From contig OZ022247.1 in NCBI GenBank assembly GCA_963978895.1, positions 13,642,972 to 13,706,971 of the forward strand: a DNA stretch of 64,000 nt, in the 5' to 3' direction. The translations under genes and the position numbers were made by a program. Below are positions 23,641 through 37,700 of the stretch, one piece after another; position 1 is the stretch's first letter; every line of letters starts with the position of its first letter. The DNA is from Erpobdella octoculata. Lineage: Eukaryota > Annelida > Clitellata > Hirudinida > Erpobdellidae. The notes below the pieces were generated by a model, which had not been told where the DNA came from, made no database searches, and saw only the letters and a list, made by a program, of their open reading frames with translations.

Positions 23641-24944
23641 ACATGTCCTGACTGACTGACTGACTGATAATCAACGCCGAGCTCACACGCCTCATCCTAG
23701 GAACGTGAAATTTGGAACTTATATTACTTTTATAGCGTAAACATCCGCTAAGAAAGGATTTTTGAAAATTTTGCTCCTGAGCGGAAAAAACTGGAAAACA
23801 AACTTTTTTCTAAAACAATGTATATCTCGAAAACCAAAAATGAGGAAATTTTGAAATTTGGTATATGAATTTTTCTTAAAAAATAAAAAGATACGTGTTT
23901 CACCATTTTTTGAAAATTCGGTTTCCCGGACCTCAAATGTTGGTTGGAAAATTGGGTTATTTGGTTTTTAAAGTAGCTGCTACTCAAAAACTGTGAATGC
24001 TACAGGAGTAAAAATTAGTATTTAGTTTCTATTCTAAAAATAAAGATATACGTGTTTTACCATTTTTTTAAAATTTGGTTTCCAGGACCTCAAGTGTGGG
24101 ATGGAAAATAATGTTATTTGGTTTTTAATGTAACTGCTACTCGAAAACTGTAGATGCTGCAGGTGTAAAAATTAGTATTTGGTTTCTACTCCAGAAATAA
24201 TGATATACGTGTTTTACCATTTTTTGAAAATTTGGTTTCCAGGACTTCAAATATGGGGTGGAAAATAGGATTACTTGGTTTTTAAAGTAACTGCTACTCA
24301 AAAACTGTAAATGCTACAAAAGTAAAATTAGTATTTAGTTTCTACTCTAAAAATAATGATATACGTGTTTCACCATTTTTTGAAAATTTGGTTTCCAGGA
24401 CCTCAAATGTGAAGAGGAAAAAGGGTTATTTGATTTTAAAATAACTGCTACTCAAAAACTGTAAGTGCTACAGATGTGAAAATTGGTATTTTGAGGTTTT
24501 GTGCCGGTCAAAAGTAGATGAGTTCAGTTTATAAACGGACGGACGGGCCAAGCCGTTATTTTAGGGTCTTCATAAGGCCCTGCCTAAACCTTAAATCAAG
24601 GTGGGACGGGCCGAGATTTTTAACCAAGTATATAAACATTTTAGTGATTTTAGGGTGTTCAGACGGGCCGGGCTAAACCTGAAGTCAAGGTGGGACGGGC
24701 CGAAGTTTTTCATCAAGTATATAGAACTTCTAGGCCTGTAAAAACGGGCCGGGCCCATATTAGACGGGCCGTGCCGGGCCAGGATATTCGGTTTTTGAAA
24801 CGGGCTGGGCCAAGCTGTCGACGGGCCGAGCCGAGACCTAAAAAATTGATCCGTGCAGTACTCTACTATGTATGCACGGTTCAAATTCTCTAATTTCATG
24901 CGAGCGAAGCCGCTACGGGCACTGCTAGTATATATATATAGATA

Positions 24945-25018
<74 letters not shown>

Positions 25019-25547
25019 GAAGTTTTCAGGGTAGTTCGGGATCATCCGGAAGCGCTCGGTATTGTTCGGAAACAATTAGTAGCCGGCTTGTCTCAGCTGT
25101 GACTCAGATGCCGAAACGGAAGAAAAGGAAAAAATCAGCTGGGCAGAAGCTGCAGAATCACTAAATAAGTTTATCTCTTTTGCTGAGGCTAGTACTAGCA
25201 ACAGTGCTTCAGAAATTATTGATTTCCATATCATTAGAAATAAATTTTATACTAAACGCCAAAAGTCAAGAAAATAAAAAGACATTCGTGACTTTTTTAA
25301 ATCTAAGTGAAATATGTTTTACAGTACGTGCCCATACATTATATGAAATGAAAAATAAACTTTGTTTAATTATTAACCTAATTGTTCTTATAATTACGAT
25401 TTATGTATGTATGTAGTTAAAAAAACAAAGTACATTTGTTTTACGGCAAAACCTACACTAAAAAGAAGGGGCACCACCTGATAGACTGGAATTTTCGGTA
25501 GTCCGGCACCAAGCCGTTCCCGAACGTGCCGGATTATCAGACTTTTA

Positions 25548-25610
<63 letters not shown>

Positions 25611-25663
25611 TCTTAAAACACATGGTGTAAAAGACTATAAACTATAATAAAAAAAAAAGAAAA

Positions 25664-25716
<53 letters not shown>

Positions 25717-28700
25717 CTATTTTCGCAGACAGACACACAGACAAGAAAGTGATCTAATAAAAACGTCGTAAAAACCATTTAAATCAAAAAAATTAAACAC
25801 TAACAGCAGGCAGTTTGCAATAAAGAACTTTAGGAATTGATTCAGCCAAAACTCCACTCTGCTTATCCCATCTTGCACCATCGACAAACAAACCATATAC
25901 ATAAGCTCCTGTAATTCAATGAGTTTTATTTTGAATTTGACTAACTTGATCATTTTTCTCAATAAAGATTTACTTAATTAACTCAACTCGTTGGATTTCT
26001 AGACCACAAATCACTCATCTAACTTTTATTCACTCGTGGGCCCCCTTTACAAAACAACCAACCATTTATAAGCACCTATCAACACCCATTCAAACGCTGT
26101 TGACGTCGGCGGGATTCGAACCGCCAACTCTCAAGTCTTCAGACGAATGCATTACTGCTATACCACCAGTGCCCACTCTATACTAAGTTGAAATACATAT
26201 TATTATCACATCAATTATAAACATGGACACATTAACATGAAATTAGACCGGATGCCTCAGTGAAAAAAGCATTTTTCTGGAATGTAAATTCAACATTCTA
26301 AAAAATAGCATAATTTCATTTTTTGTCAGAAAAAGCAATCAATAAATGATAGTTGCAATTAATTTTCACTGAGACTTCATCTTGGCATATTTCAGGAATG
26401 GGCTTTTATGCTGCATCATCAACAGCACCCACCTTAATCCAACCCTGATTAATTAGGCATTTTGATGAAAGCTTTTTGTAGTTATGAATGCATGACTTAA
26501 ATAAATCAATCCTGGAATTAATCTACCAACCATTAGATGGTGGTTTTTCAAATTTTGACTTTTGCATGACCTTGTAATCAAAGGTCAAAAGATCAATGGG
26601 AGTAGAATATTTGCGTGCGTAGTTCTGCTGCACTCCGGTCAAAAATGCCTGAACGAAAAAAAACCCAGAAATCCAAAAAGTTGAAGGTGTGTCGTTCTCC
26701 AACCAATCCTGGAATATCATTTATAAAGATGTATAATGATTTGGTGCTATTTACAACAGCCTTTGAAGGTTTTAAGGATTTTTAAATTCACTCAAATGAA
26801 ATGTGTTCTTGCTTTTTTGTTCATACAACAGATTGGATTTGTTTTAGTGTAATAGACATTGTGTTTGAATAAAAATATTACATATTCACTTGAAATACAA
26901 TTGATACACATGGCTGAGTTGCTCATCAGCCAATTTTTTCTACCCCAAACTAACTTAAAACCTCAAAAACCTCATTTCTGTAGTTAAAAAGATATTAAAA
27001 ATAGATCTTTTAGAAATATCTTCAACATCTAAATATTTACCATTTTACATCTAAATATGTTTTAATATAAATACAGATGCATAACCCTTTGTTGTGTCCC
27101 ATTATGATAATCACTTAAACACACCTAATTTCATTGCCATTTTTTATTTCAAAACGAAAGTTTCATTCTAACAGTTTTCAATTTCTGACTAAATCAATTT
27201 AACATCATAGAAATTCGTACAGAGAAAAAATTTAGCCTAGCAATGAGGTCGGTCACATATCCTCCGAGAGGTCGAAGTGAAGGATACGATTTTTTCATCC
27301 AAACTTCAGGTATTCTAACAAGCAAAATTGCTCCAAACATTACCTCAAGGTCAGGTGTCATTAAAATTTGTCCCTGTTATTAAAATTATAATTATCACTC
27401 ATTATTTTGTACTTTTAAATAATCACAAGTATAAATTAATGAAATACATACAATTATTTAATAAAAATCTTACTTTAATTGCTTTCCTAAGATTCTCCAA
27501 AGAAGTTTTCATGGCAGTCAAAAGCGTATTGAAGCGACCTAACTCTTGTACAAGTACGGTATTCATACTTTGTTTATAAGATGTGGGATATCTATGAACA
27601 ATAACATTATAATTAATTTTAACTTATACAATGCAGCGGCTTTTATATATAAATTATATTTATTAACTTCAATTAGTAAGATGTAGGGTACCCAAGACAT
27701 GATTACTGAACAGGCCTACTGGCCCCAGAGACCGAGAGGGGCCCAGAGTAACCAAGCAACAAAAAAAAAGAAAAGGCAAGAAAGCCGTAAAAAGAATGTT
27801 TTGCAAAATATTTTTTGATGATAGCTAAGTCTATAAAATATGAAAACATTGTCTTCTAAATACTTTATACGGGAAGTATGTGAGGATTGAAAACTTAGGA
27901 AACTTTTGAATCAATATAGAATAAAAAAATGTTTATAAAAATTTGAAAATTAAATGTCGCATTTTTTAAATAATATAAAAATTCAAAGTTCGTTTCTCTA
28001 CGTAAAATTTGTAATTTTTAAATCTTTTTAAAAATTTTAAATTAATTGTATTATATAATTCTCAACAATGTTGTCTAATCAATCTGAAAATTTGATGGAA
28101 TGTAAAGTCTGCAGCAACAAAAAAACCCACCAAATTTCAACTCAATTGTGAGGATTGAAAATATAAGCTGTGTTCGAATCAATATGGAATAAACAAATAA
28201 TTTATTAAAAAATTTTCAAATTCAAAATTAAATATCACTTTCTTAAAAGAAACTAAAAACTAATGCTTTGTTTTTCCACATAAACTTTTTAATTCAAAAT
28301 TTTTTAAGGGTTTTATTCTATAATCAACTTGTATTTTGTCCAATCAATCTGAAAATTCAATAGAATGTAACTAGAACGAATGACAAATAAACACACCAAA
28401 TTTCAACTTGATAGGATAACAAGAAGTTTGTTTTTTTTTTAGTGGTATAGGGTCACAACGTATGGCTCCAGCAAGCAAACATGACAAAGTTAATATAAAT
28501 GATTTAAAAAATGTGTGTTGGGAAAAGTACCTGCAACTACCCCCAGCTTTTTTTTTTAGATAAAAAAGTTTTTGATCGTTAGGACTGACATTGTACAATT
28601 GTTTAATAACTTTTATTAGATACCTGCACACACTAATTTTATTAATAGCTGATGACTCTTCTGACCACCGCATACATACATACATAATACATACATACAT

Positions 28701-31700
28701 ACATACATACATACATACATACATACATACATACATCGGAAACTATGTATCAGATAGAAGATTTTGCAAGACAATTTTTCCGAAAAAAAGTCATCGATGA
28801 CCTGGGAAGGTATTTGCAATTTATTTCCAGAAAATTTCTGCTATTAAAACGCAATATTTTAATTTTTTGAGGGCAAGTTATTTTCCTGGTTTCACCAAAA
28901 CACAACTGAAGTTAATATTAAGGATTTCAAAATTACTTCACCTGGACATGGCAGAATTCATATCAAAGATTGATTGTGGCAATCTGCTTAGAATATCTGT
29001 AGCCACTTCATATACAGTTGTCTCTGATGATTGACTTTTACCAGTTGAAGCACTTGCCTGGAATGAAGGATAAAAATTTCATTCACTTTATTTATTTAAA
29101 TTTAGCAATTGTTCAAAGATAGAATAATTTCCCAATTGTAAACCTTTCATTAATAAAATGTGATTGCATCACATGATTAAAAAAAAAAAAACTATTTTGT
29201 CTCTAAACTGATTTGAACAGAAAGACATCGTTCCTTTTTTTTTGGCTGAAAAAATGTTAGTGATTTTCTGCATGAAACTTTGTCTTAACAAAGCTCCATG
29301 AGAGATGTTTGGGGCTATGTTCATATACATGAATATATAATATAAGTATATAGGCCCTCCCTGTTAATTTGCATTAAGCGAAAGGACATAGTCATGAAAC
29401 TGTCAAAGGGAGCCACAAATAAAAGAACTGTTAATCCTAGAGATTGTAAAATTCTAATTTTATATTGTGAATAAAATTTCATTTTGCTCATTTTACATAA
29501 CAAATTACAATTAATAAATATAATTGAACTAAAATGAATCAAATGGATGTAATTTTATTTATGGTGCCATTAGACGGGCCACAAAAAAAACTCTTAATAG
29601 CACTCCTTATTTGTCAAACACTGATAATAAAAGTGGGGCCTATAAACTTATTCAATATATATATAAGGCTAAGTTTTATTTGTAATGTACCATAGAAACC
29701 TCAAAGTGTCATTTTAAACACCAAAAAGGTTTTCATACTTACAGTTTAAAAAAGCTATTGATTAAAATTTTCCTATGAAGCTTGTTTTATTTCATGTACA
29801 GATTTATGACTAATGTAGCGTGATTACACAAACTTTTCCCTATTTGACATTGGAATTTTACATGCATGGCTATTATACACTTAAAAAGCTTCATATTTAT
29901 GTTCAACCTTACTTGCTCACTCAACTCATTTACTAGTTTGCTACAACCTACCTGGGCTGTTGAGAGACCATGAAAAAGAAGTTTGGTTTCTGTCTGTTCT
30001 TTTGTGATGCTCACATTGGAATGCATACCAAATACACTTGGCTCAGCAGAATATGGTAATTGATTTATATATTCTGCATAGTCTGAGAGCTGTAAAAAAT
30101 GAAAGCAACATTTTAAAAAAGTTTAATAAAAGAATAAATCATACGTCAAATAATAACCTCGCCAACAGGTGGAATATAATAAAGTTTCGACTCATCAAAA
30201 AAATATGTTTCGTCTCTCAGAATTTCAGGACAATAAAATTTTTCCACAAGAGTTCTTAAAGTTCTTCTGTCCCAATCATCTGTAACTCTTCCTCCATAGT
30301 TACACTCACCAGTTAAATACCGAAGTGCTTCAAATTGGACAGTCTGGTTGTGTTAAAAAAATATCAGCAATAAATCAGCTTGAAAATACAGTTTGTAACT
30401 TGGAAAACGCTACCAAAGAGATATAATTTCAGATAACTCGTAATAAAAAAACCCATAATTTTCTTTGTTTTGAAGGCACAACTCAACAAGTTTATTTCAT
30501 TTTTTTAAAACTGAAGTTAATAATAGTTATTAAACATATTAAAAGATCATGATTGTTATACCGCCAAATAATACTTACATTATATTTGCCCAAAAACTCT
30601 GCCAACTGTTGAACAGAAATTCGAAGATCTGTGTCATTGAATCCATATGGAATATTCCATCCAATTGGTCCAAACTTGATTCTCTCCTGAACCAGAGCAT
30701 GGAGGAAGCAGAGACTGAAAAGCATATTCTTCCAGATGTTCTAAAAAAACAAATTTAAAGATTTGGTATAACACGATTATGATGATAAATACCCTTATAT
30801 ATTGATATTTTTTTAAATTAAAATTAAACACGTTTGCATCCAATCCTTTTAAAATTTTGTGATCGCAACAACACCATCATACAAACATTTTCATGTCTTC
30901 ATAAACAAATTAGAAACAAAAACTCTTGAACATCACACTCCAGTAGAATCACCTGATGGGGTACTGAAGAGAAAAAAGCTTCATCAGATATTGGATCCAT
31001 CATGAAAGATCTAAGAAGATTAAACCTCAACCCTTTTGGAGGTTCGTTTGTCATTTTTACACCATTTTGAAGTATAGAAACTGGAAAAGAACTTGAAGGG
31101 TAACTGGTTAGCCACAATCTAAAGCTGGGATGAACTTTTTCTGGTTTGAATTCCTGTTAATATGGAGATATTAAACTTCATAAAACATACTTACTCAACT
31201 ATATAATTTACATCAAAGGTATAGTACACTCAAGCATAATAAGATAAATTAACAAAAATATGAGCAATTATCTACTTAATATAACAAGGCTTTGAAGCTA
31301 GGCTAAGGAATAGTAGTGTAATTTAGAAAACTGCAAAATTAAATTTTCATTCCAAAACTGTGTGTAAATTCTAGAATTGAGCAGTTTTGTGAAAAGATAA
31401 ACTTTCCTGCAATTTTTAGCCTTTAGACCAAAGTGCAAGCTAGTTCTTTTGAAATTAACAATTTTATAACAAACATCGATATAAACAGAATAATAAAAAT
31501 TGATATTAAGATATTGTTCATATGAACATACATATAAACAGAAGAATAATATAGATAATAAGATATTGTTCATAAGAGCATACATATAAACGAATTAATA
31601 AGATTTATTTTGAGATAATATTGATTCAATAAATAGGACCACAATAGTAAGTTTCTATTTTAGTCAGTGACTTAAAGTGCACTGTTTAGACTTAATTGTT

Positions 31701-34700
31701 AAACCAGTCTACACACAAAACATTCTTGATAATAATACACTTCATTTATGTACTAGATGCTTATTTATTAATAACATTTGATATTTATGATGAGTTAAAA
31801 TATTGAATTCCATATGACAAATAATTATTGAAATAAATATGATAAATGCTATTATTTAACCGTAATTGATTGTTAAGCTAGTTAGTCTCTACACACACAC
31901 ACACACACGCCCGCACACACACACACACAAATAAAGCCAAATTATATACAGGTCAGACATTTTTTGGTTTAACATCCTCTACAGGTCAAAAAAATAAAAT
32001 TTCAGAGATAAGATAGGCACAATATTTTGACTCACAAGAGTTATTAAAATCTAACTTAAATTTTAATTTTTGCTTTGTTTTAAATATAAACTTAATATTA
32101 TTACAAGCTAGAACTAAAATATTGTAAAACTCTGATAAACCATAATGAGCTTGCTTGATTGCTTGAATGTTTGCAAACCTTGAAAGTGAAAATTAACTAA
32201 CATCCCGTCATCCAATCGAGCTGAAATTTGAAATATAGGCTCGCTCCTTATGACAATGCATTCTATTAAAATTTTAAAATTTTTGAAAAAAAAAATTTAA
32301 ATAAAAATAATAATTATTTATGTTTTAAAACAAAAATAAATCAAATAAAATTAAATAAATGTTTGCATATACAAATTCAAAAAATGTTGTTTTAACAAAA
32401 ATTGCAATAAATGAAAAGCCACCAAATTTTGAAATATAAGGCATTTGTGAAAAAAACCTTGCTTTTTACTGCTTACTTGTGAAAGTATTATATTTATAGG
32501 CTATGCATGGATTGGAAAGTTTCACCCAAATGCCTATCCAGTAAACTTATTTTCAATAAACTTTGATGACAAGCATATGAGACAGTTCCAACAGCTCAGA
32601 TCATAAGCATTGAAATAACTTTATATAAAAATTTTATTATAATTAATGCATACTGAGTGAAGAAAACCAATCAGACACTATTCCAGGAAACAAAAACTGT
32701 CCATGTATGATTGCCATGGAAACAGAAAATAGTCTCAAATATCGCATATCAAAGGAACCACTGACAAATAATTACATGATGCCATTCCCACTTGCCTGGC
32801 AAATCTTTTCCAATTGTGGCATCCAGGATGGAGCAAGATGACAGTTTTGAAGAAGAACCCACGTACCATTGGCAATCGCTTCATCTAAAATTTTTTGAGC
32901 AATTGGTCCTTGACCTTGACCCAAAGAGAGTGATTCAAATTTGCTTCCTATAAAGCCCTAGTGAATAAAATAAATGTAATTCTGCTCAAGTGTTCCAAGA
33001 AACCCAATACTTGCAATCATCATCAATGAAGAATTTACTAACAAGAAATATTTATAAATATTTCTAACATTTTTGCTGGCGAATTTGATGAGAGCAGCAG
33101 TTGGATCAGAGCCAGGAGAGAGAATGAAAATAAGAGGAGAAAGGCAGTTACTATCAGCATACGAACCATCCAGATCAAAAGGAGGAGGTTCAATATATTT
33201 TGGACCCATTTCTTTAATAATATAATTAGCTACAGCTGGAACAATTTTATCTGGTCTGAGAACTCTGAGAAAAAGGATTCTTTGAATTCCCTGCAGTCTG
33301 GTTTCGTAAGGTGCAGGAAGGGGTTTGTTGTGAGGTTCCTAATTTAAAATAAAAATCAATTTAAAAGCAAAAGAAAAACGTCAACAGCATTTTATTTTGA
33401 AATTCACTGTGACTGTGAATCATTTCATTTACACCTGTGAATCATTTCATTTACACCTGTGAATCATTTCATTTACACCTGTGAATCATTTCATTTACAC
33501 CTGTGAATCATTTCATTTACACCTGTGAATCATTTCATTTATACCTGTGAATCGTATATCGCCTGCCAGGAATTGTTCTTTTCTATAAAATTATCAACAA
33601 CATCTTTGAACAGCTGCAGCTCACTCAAACGACATAATTCATCCCAAGATTGGGATGGCAGCCAGGGATGTGGATTGGTTCTGGAGTTAGACAAACCAAC
33701 ACCCCCTGTGAGTAGGAAGTTCCATTCTCGTTGATCAACTTCGTTTTTATGTTTCTTCAGATTTGTTATAAGAAGGAAAGAAAAAAGAAGCTGCAAAAAA
33801 AACAAACTCTCAAAAAAAATTATTAACTGCACAATAAATCACTGACTGCATGAATAAATTATTGACTGCAACTGCATGAATCAATAATTAACTGCATGAA
33901 TGAATTATTGACTGCGACTGCATGAATAAATAATTAACGGCATGAATGAATTATTGACTGCGACTGCATGAATAAATTATTGACTGCGACTGCATGAATA
34001 AATTATTGACTGCGACTGCATGAATAAATTATTGACTGCGACTGCATGAATAAATTACTGACTGCGACTGCATGAATAAATTATTGACTGTGACTGCATG
34101 AATAAATTATTGACTGCGACTACATGAATAAATTATTAACTGCGACTGCATGAATAAATTATTGACTGCAGGAATAAATCTTTCAGTAGATCAAGTTGAA
34201 TAGCTCAACCTTAAGTTATTTGAAGACTACATCAAAAAAGCAATAATTGAGGGCTAAATACAGAATTATAAAATAAATATTTAATAAAGCTATATATTTC
34301 TTGAATTTCACTGGCAAGCTGCTGAAAAATATAATAAGGGCTTTGTTTTTAACTGTCTCAAACCAAATGAATGAAGTAAAAACTAAACAAACTAACAAAA
34401 TTAATTATTCAATAATAATACTCACTTTGTCTTTTTCAAAAAGAGATTTGCAAGTATTACAATAGAGGGAGTATGTGAAATGGTCAGTCAATGTTTGCAA
34501 TCTGACACTCAAGTCTCTGCTTTTAGGTGATTTATCAATGGACAAGTTGAACAGGTTGATGAACCAAGCAAGTGAGTTTTGATACATCGGATCAAGATTA
34601 GCCAGCTCTGATATAGTGAAGAATAAAACTCTGGAATAGGAAGCTAGAGGTGAATATACCATTCTTGCTGCATTGATTTCAGCTTGTGTGTCTTCAGCTA

Positions 34701-37700
34701 TTTTCTGATGCACAAATTAACAAATTCGATTTTACAAAATGCATTATATCAATTGGATTATCACATATTAAAGCAGCTAATTTAATGTCAATTAGTGAAT
34801 GATATAAATAATGCTACAAAAACCTTTATTTTTTTTATAATACATGATCTATTCTTAATTCAAATTCATCATTAATTTAATTTGTAATCATATTTTTTAA
34901 CAGTTTATATTCTTCTACGCTATGTACGCTATGTGTTTTACAACTGAAATAGCAGTTGTTTTTTTTTAGGTTAGTGAAAGGAGTTAGTTAACCCCACGAG
35001 ACACTCAACCTGAGCAATGTGAGTAAACTCCTTGCTTAAGGGAGCTACGATGGTGATGCCAGTAAGATTCGAACCGCCGACCCATAAGCCAACAGGTGAA
35101 CGCTTTACCACTTTGCTACCTACAACCGTCAGTTTATAAGAAATATCTTATGTCACATAATATAACTTCAATTGTTTTTTAATTTCCCTTCTCTTTTGTT
35201 CAGGCCTGGGACGGTCTGCAGTTTTTTTGTACCTTGGGTAAGAAACAACCCTTAGATAAAAAAATCAAACCAGAGATTCAAACCCTAGAAATAAAATTTA
35301 AATTATAAATAATTAACCTGTTTACTAGAGATCTCTCTAGCCAAAACTTTAGAAGAACTAAGTATTTTAACAGCTGATTCATCTTCAAGAATATTCCCTT
35401 GGGATTCGGAGAGCACTTCCAATATTCTCTTTTCGATATCTTTCAACTGCTTCTTGTTTTCTGCACTTTGTACTATCAAAGCATTTCTACTCATTTCTAA
35501 CTCCGGTTTCTCCTTTGCGACAACAATCCCCAATATTTGATCATCCAGACCTTCTGGAGTTATCATGAAATTCACAAGAGTCACGTTCACCGACAACTCT
35601 GGCAGATAATGCGGGTTGCGTAATTTAGTTGTTATGTAGAATCGAAACTTTGCACCGTACTCTATGATAGCATCACCAAGTTTTATGCAGGTTAAACCAC
35701 CCTGGTTAAAAATTTGCTTTAAAAGAAGAGGCTCTAAGGCAGGATCCAGTTCTTCGGCAATATCTTCTAACAGAAGCGGAGCTCCGAACCGGATAGAATT
35801 TTCAACTCGGCGAAAAAAATCCGAATCTGTTAGTTTAACAATGTCGAGACGATTTTGTTGCTCCAAATTTCTGATGAATTGATTTGCCTGACCTTGCGGA
35901 TCGATCATTAATGGCCATCGACGTGCCAAACTGAAAAAGTTAACTTTTACTAATAAACTAGTTTATAACCCATCCTAGAACAGAAACATCAGAAAGCAAT
36001 AGGGTTATCCAACATATAACTAAGAAGATATTTGGCAAAATTTAAAGCAAATCATACTTTGAACAAATTTCATTGACATTTTATGCCAATGCTACTATTT
36101 ATTTCAGCAGCTTTTAAAAATATTTTTTTAAAAATAAGTTTAATTGCACAAGATTTTCAAAACATCGATAAATTCAAGTAGAACCATCTTGGTCACTAAA
36201 CTAGTTTGCCTAAAAACTATCGAATGTCTGTCTTCGTGCTTTATACGCATAAATAAAAACATTTTAAAACTTTTTACAGCCCACCGACTTTTAAATGGTT
36301 TGTCTCAATAAAAACTCATCTAATCATCTTTGTTCCATATTTTTAAGTTGCAATAAAAAAATAGTACAATAAAAAGCACTAAAGTACTAAAACCTTATTT
36401 CTAAAACTAATTTTCTGTTGCAAACATTTCACCTATAAAACAAAAATCTGACTACCTGAGTATGATTCCATTATCAACTGAAAAGTTGTCATTGGGCAGT
36501 CCACAAATATTCCAATTTCTGATGCTGACTGGATCACCCAGTGTGTTGTTCAATGAAAAGTTAGTTGAACATACAATATTCACCCTCTTACAGACTCCTA
36601 GCCAACTGGTTATTGCTTCCTGCATGATAAAAAACCGAGATTGTTGACAGTATTTTTTTAGACAATTACAAAAAGTCATTAAGTTATTCATTTAAACCAG
36701 GGTCTTAATAAAGTGCAAAATAACTCGCAACCTGTCTGAAGGAATACGTAAACGGCCCCAAGTAAGCAACAACTCCCGAAGAAACCAGCACATCTCCGGC
36801 TAACGTCATCGATTTTGCACTCAATTGCTGAACCATTATTTGCCATCTTTCTTGCTCAGTACCAAGTCCTCCAATCAATTTCTCTGCTCTATCTAACTTC
36901 AAACTGCACATCTCCACCTATCATAAAAATTGGAAAACCTATAACTCCACAGTTTAATAAATTGACTCAATGAATTAATTTATTACAATAATAATGAAAA
37001 TTTAAGCAATCATTCCATTATTATGTGAATTGTCTTTTAATCGGAAATGTCAACAAGAGAAAATTTCTAAATTTGTAAACTGACAACTTTTCACAACTAA
37101 CCTGATCTTCAAGATCAATTTTTTTCTTTTCATTCTCTTCGAGTTTGGTTTTCAAACGATTCAATTTGGCTCTCACTTCAGCCAGTTGAGCTTGTTTTTT
37201 AGCCAACTCTTTCATGGCTTTTTCAAACTTGCTTTGAGCATCAGCCATAGCCAGGCGTTTCGGCGCAACTATCTTTGCCACTCTGAGAACGTTTCAGGTT
37301 AAAAATTATAGATTTATATTGATTAGAGAAACAAAAACTAAATATAGTTTTCTGGACAGCTATTAAAAATTATCATGATTCAGCTAAACATGAAATTTCC
37401 AATGATTGAATAAAGAAATGATTATTAAATCAAATATTCAATAAATGATAAAAAAAGAATTAAAACTTACACATCGTATTTATCAATAGCTAAAACCCAT
37501 CTGCAAAGTCCCTCACAAGCACTTGAAATTACTTTAATCTTTTCTGGATCGAAATCAGGATTGTTCGAGTACTTGGCACGTATTTGCTTAATGTTGGCTG
37601 CCGGAACATTGTCCTAAAATTTGCTATTAAATTGTCTTATATTCATAAGTAACGTAAACATTCATAAGCTAACTAATATTTTAAAAATCAATACTTTAAC

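Larger units (their letters stand above)
22144..24927 (+). mobile_element. Helitron-like element, family B, with duplicated 5' half
   Basis: Starts A|TCTATATATATAAAAGAAC (22144) followed by GACTGACTGA repeats and a conserved 5' block (CGCCGAGCTCAAACGCCTCA). Then come roughly 150-170 bp tandem monomers (CATTTTTTGAAAATTTGG, CAGGACTTCAAATGTGG, ACTGCTACTCAAAAACTG). A (TA)n at 23555-23633 joins a second copy of the 5' end (about 23634), then more monomers and a GGGCCGGGC-rich subterminal part. The 3' end has the hairpin AGCGAAGCCGCT 10 nt before CTAG|T (24924-24927). No coding capacity. Confidence 0.75.

Noticed and set aside
26105..26180. Functional tRNA gene
   Set aside because: Box B is perfect, but the acceptor stem does not pair, the T arm has an 8-base loop, and a SINE-type body follows.
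26408..26455. Extra dynein micro-exon reading GWIK
   Set aside because: Exons 36 and 37 already join in phase with conserved sequence, so no exon is needed between them.
26571..26708. Shorter version of dynein exon 36 ending at the GT at 26569
   Set aside because: It would leave the wrong phase for exon 37 and lose the conserved [13 protein letters not shown] junction; the donor at 26529-26530 solves both.
28591..28819. HTYIHTYI / CMYVCMYV frames
   Set aside because: Translations of the ATAC microsatellite; likewise at 59419-59694 and 61570-61755.
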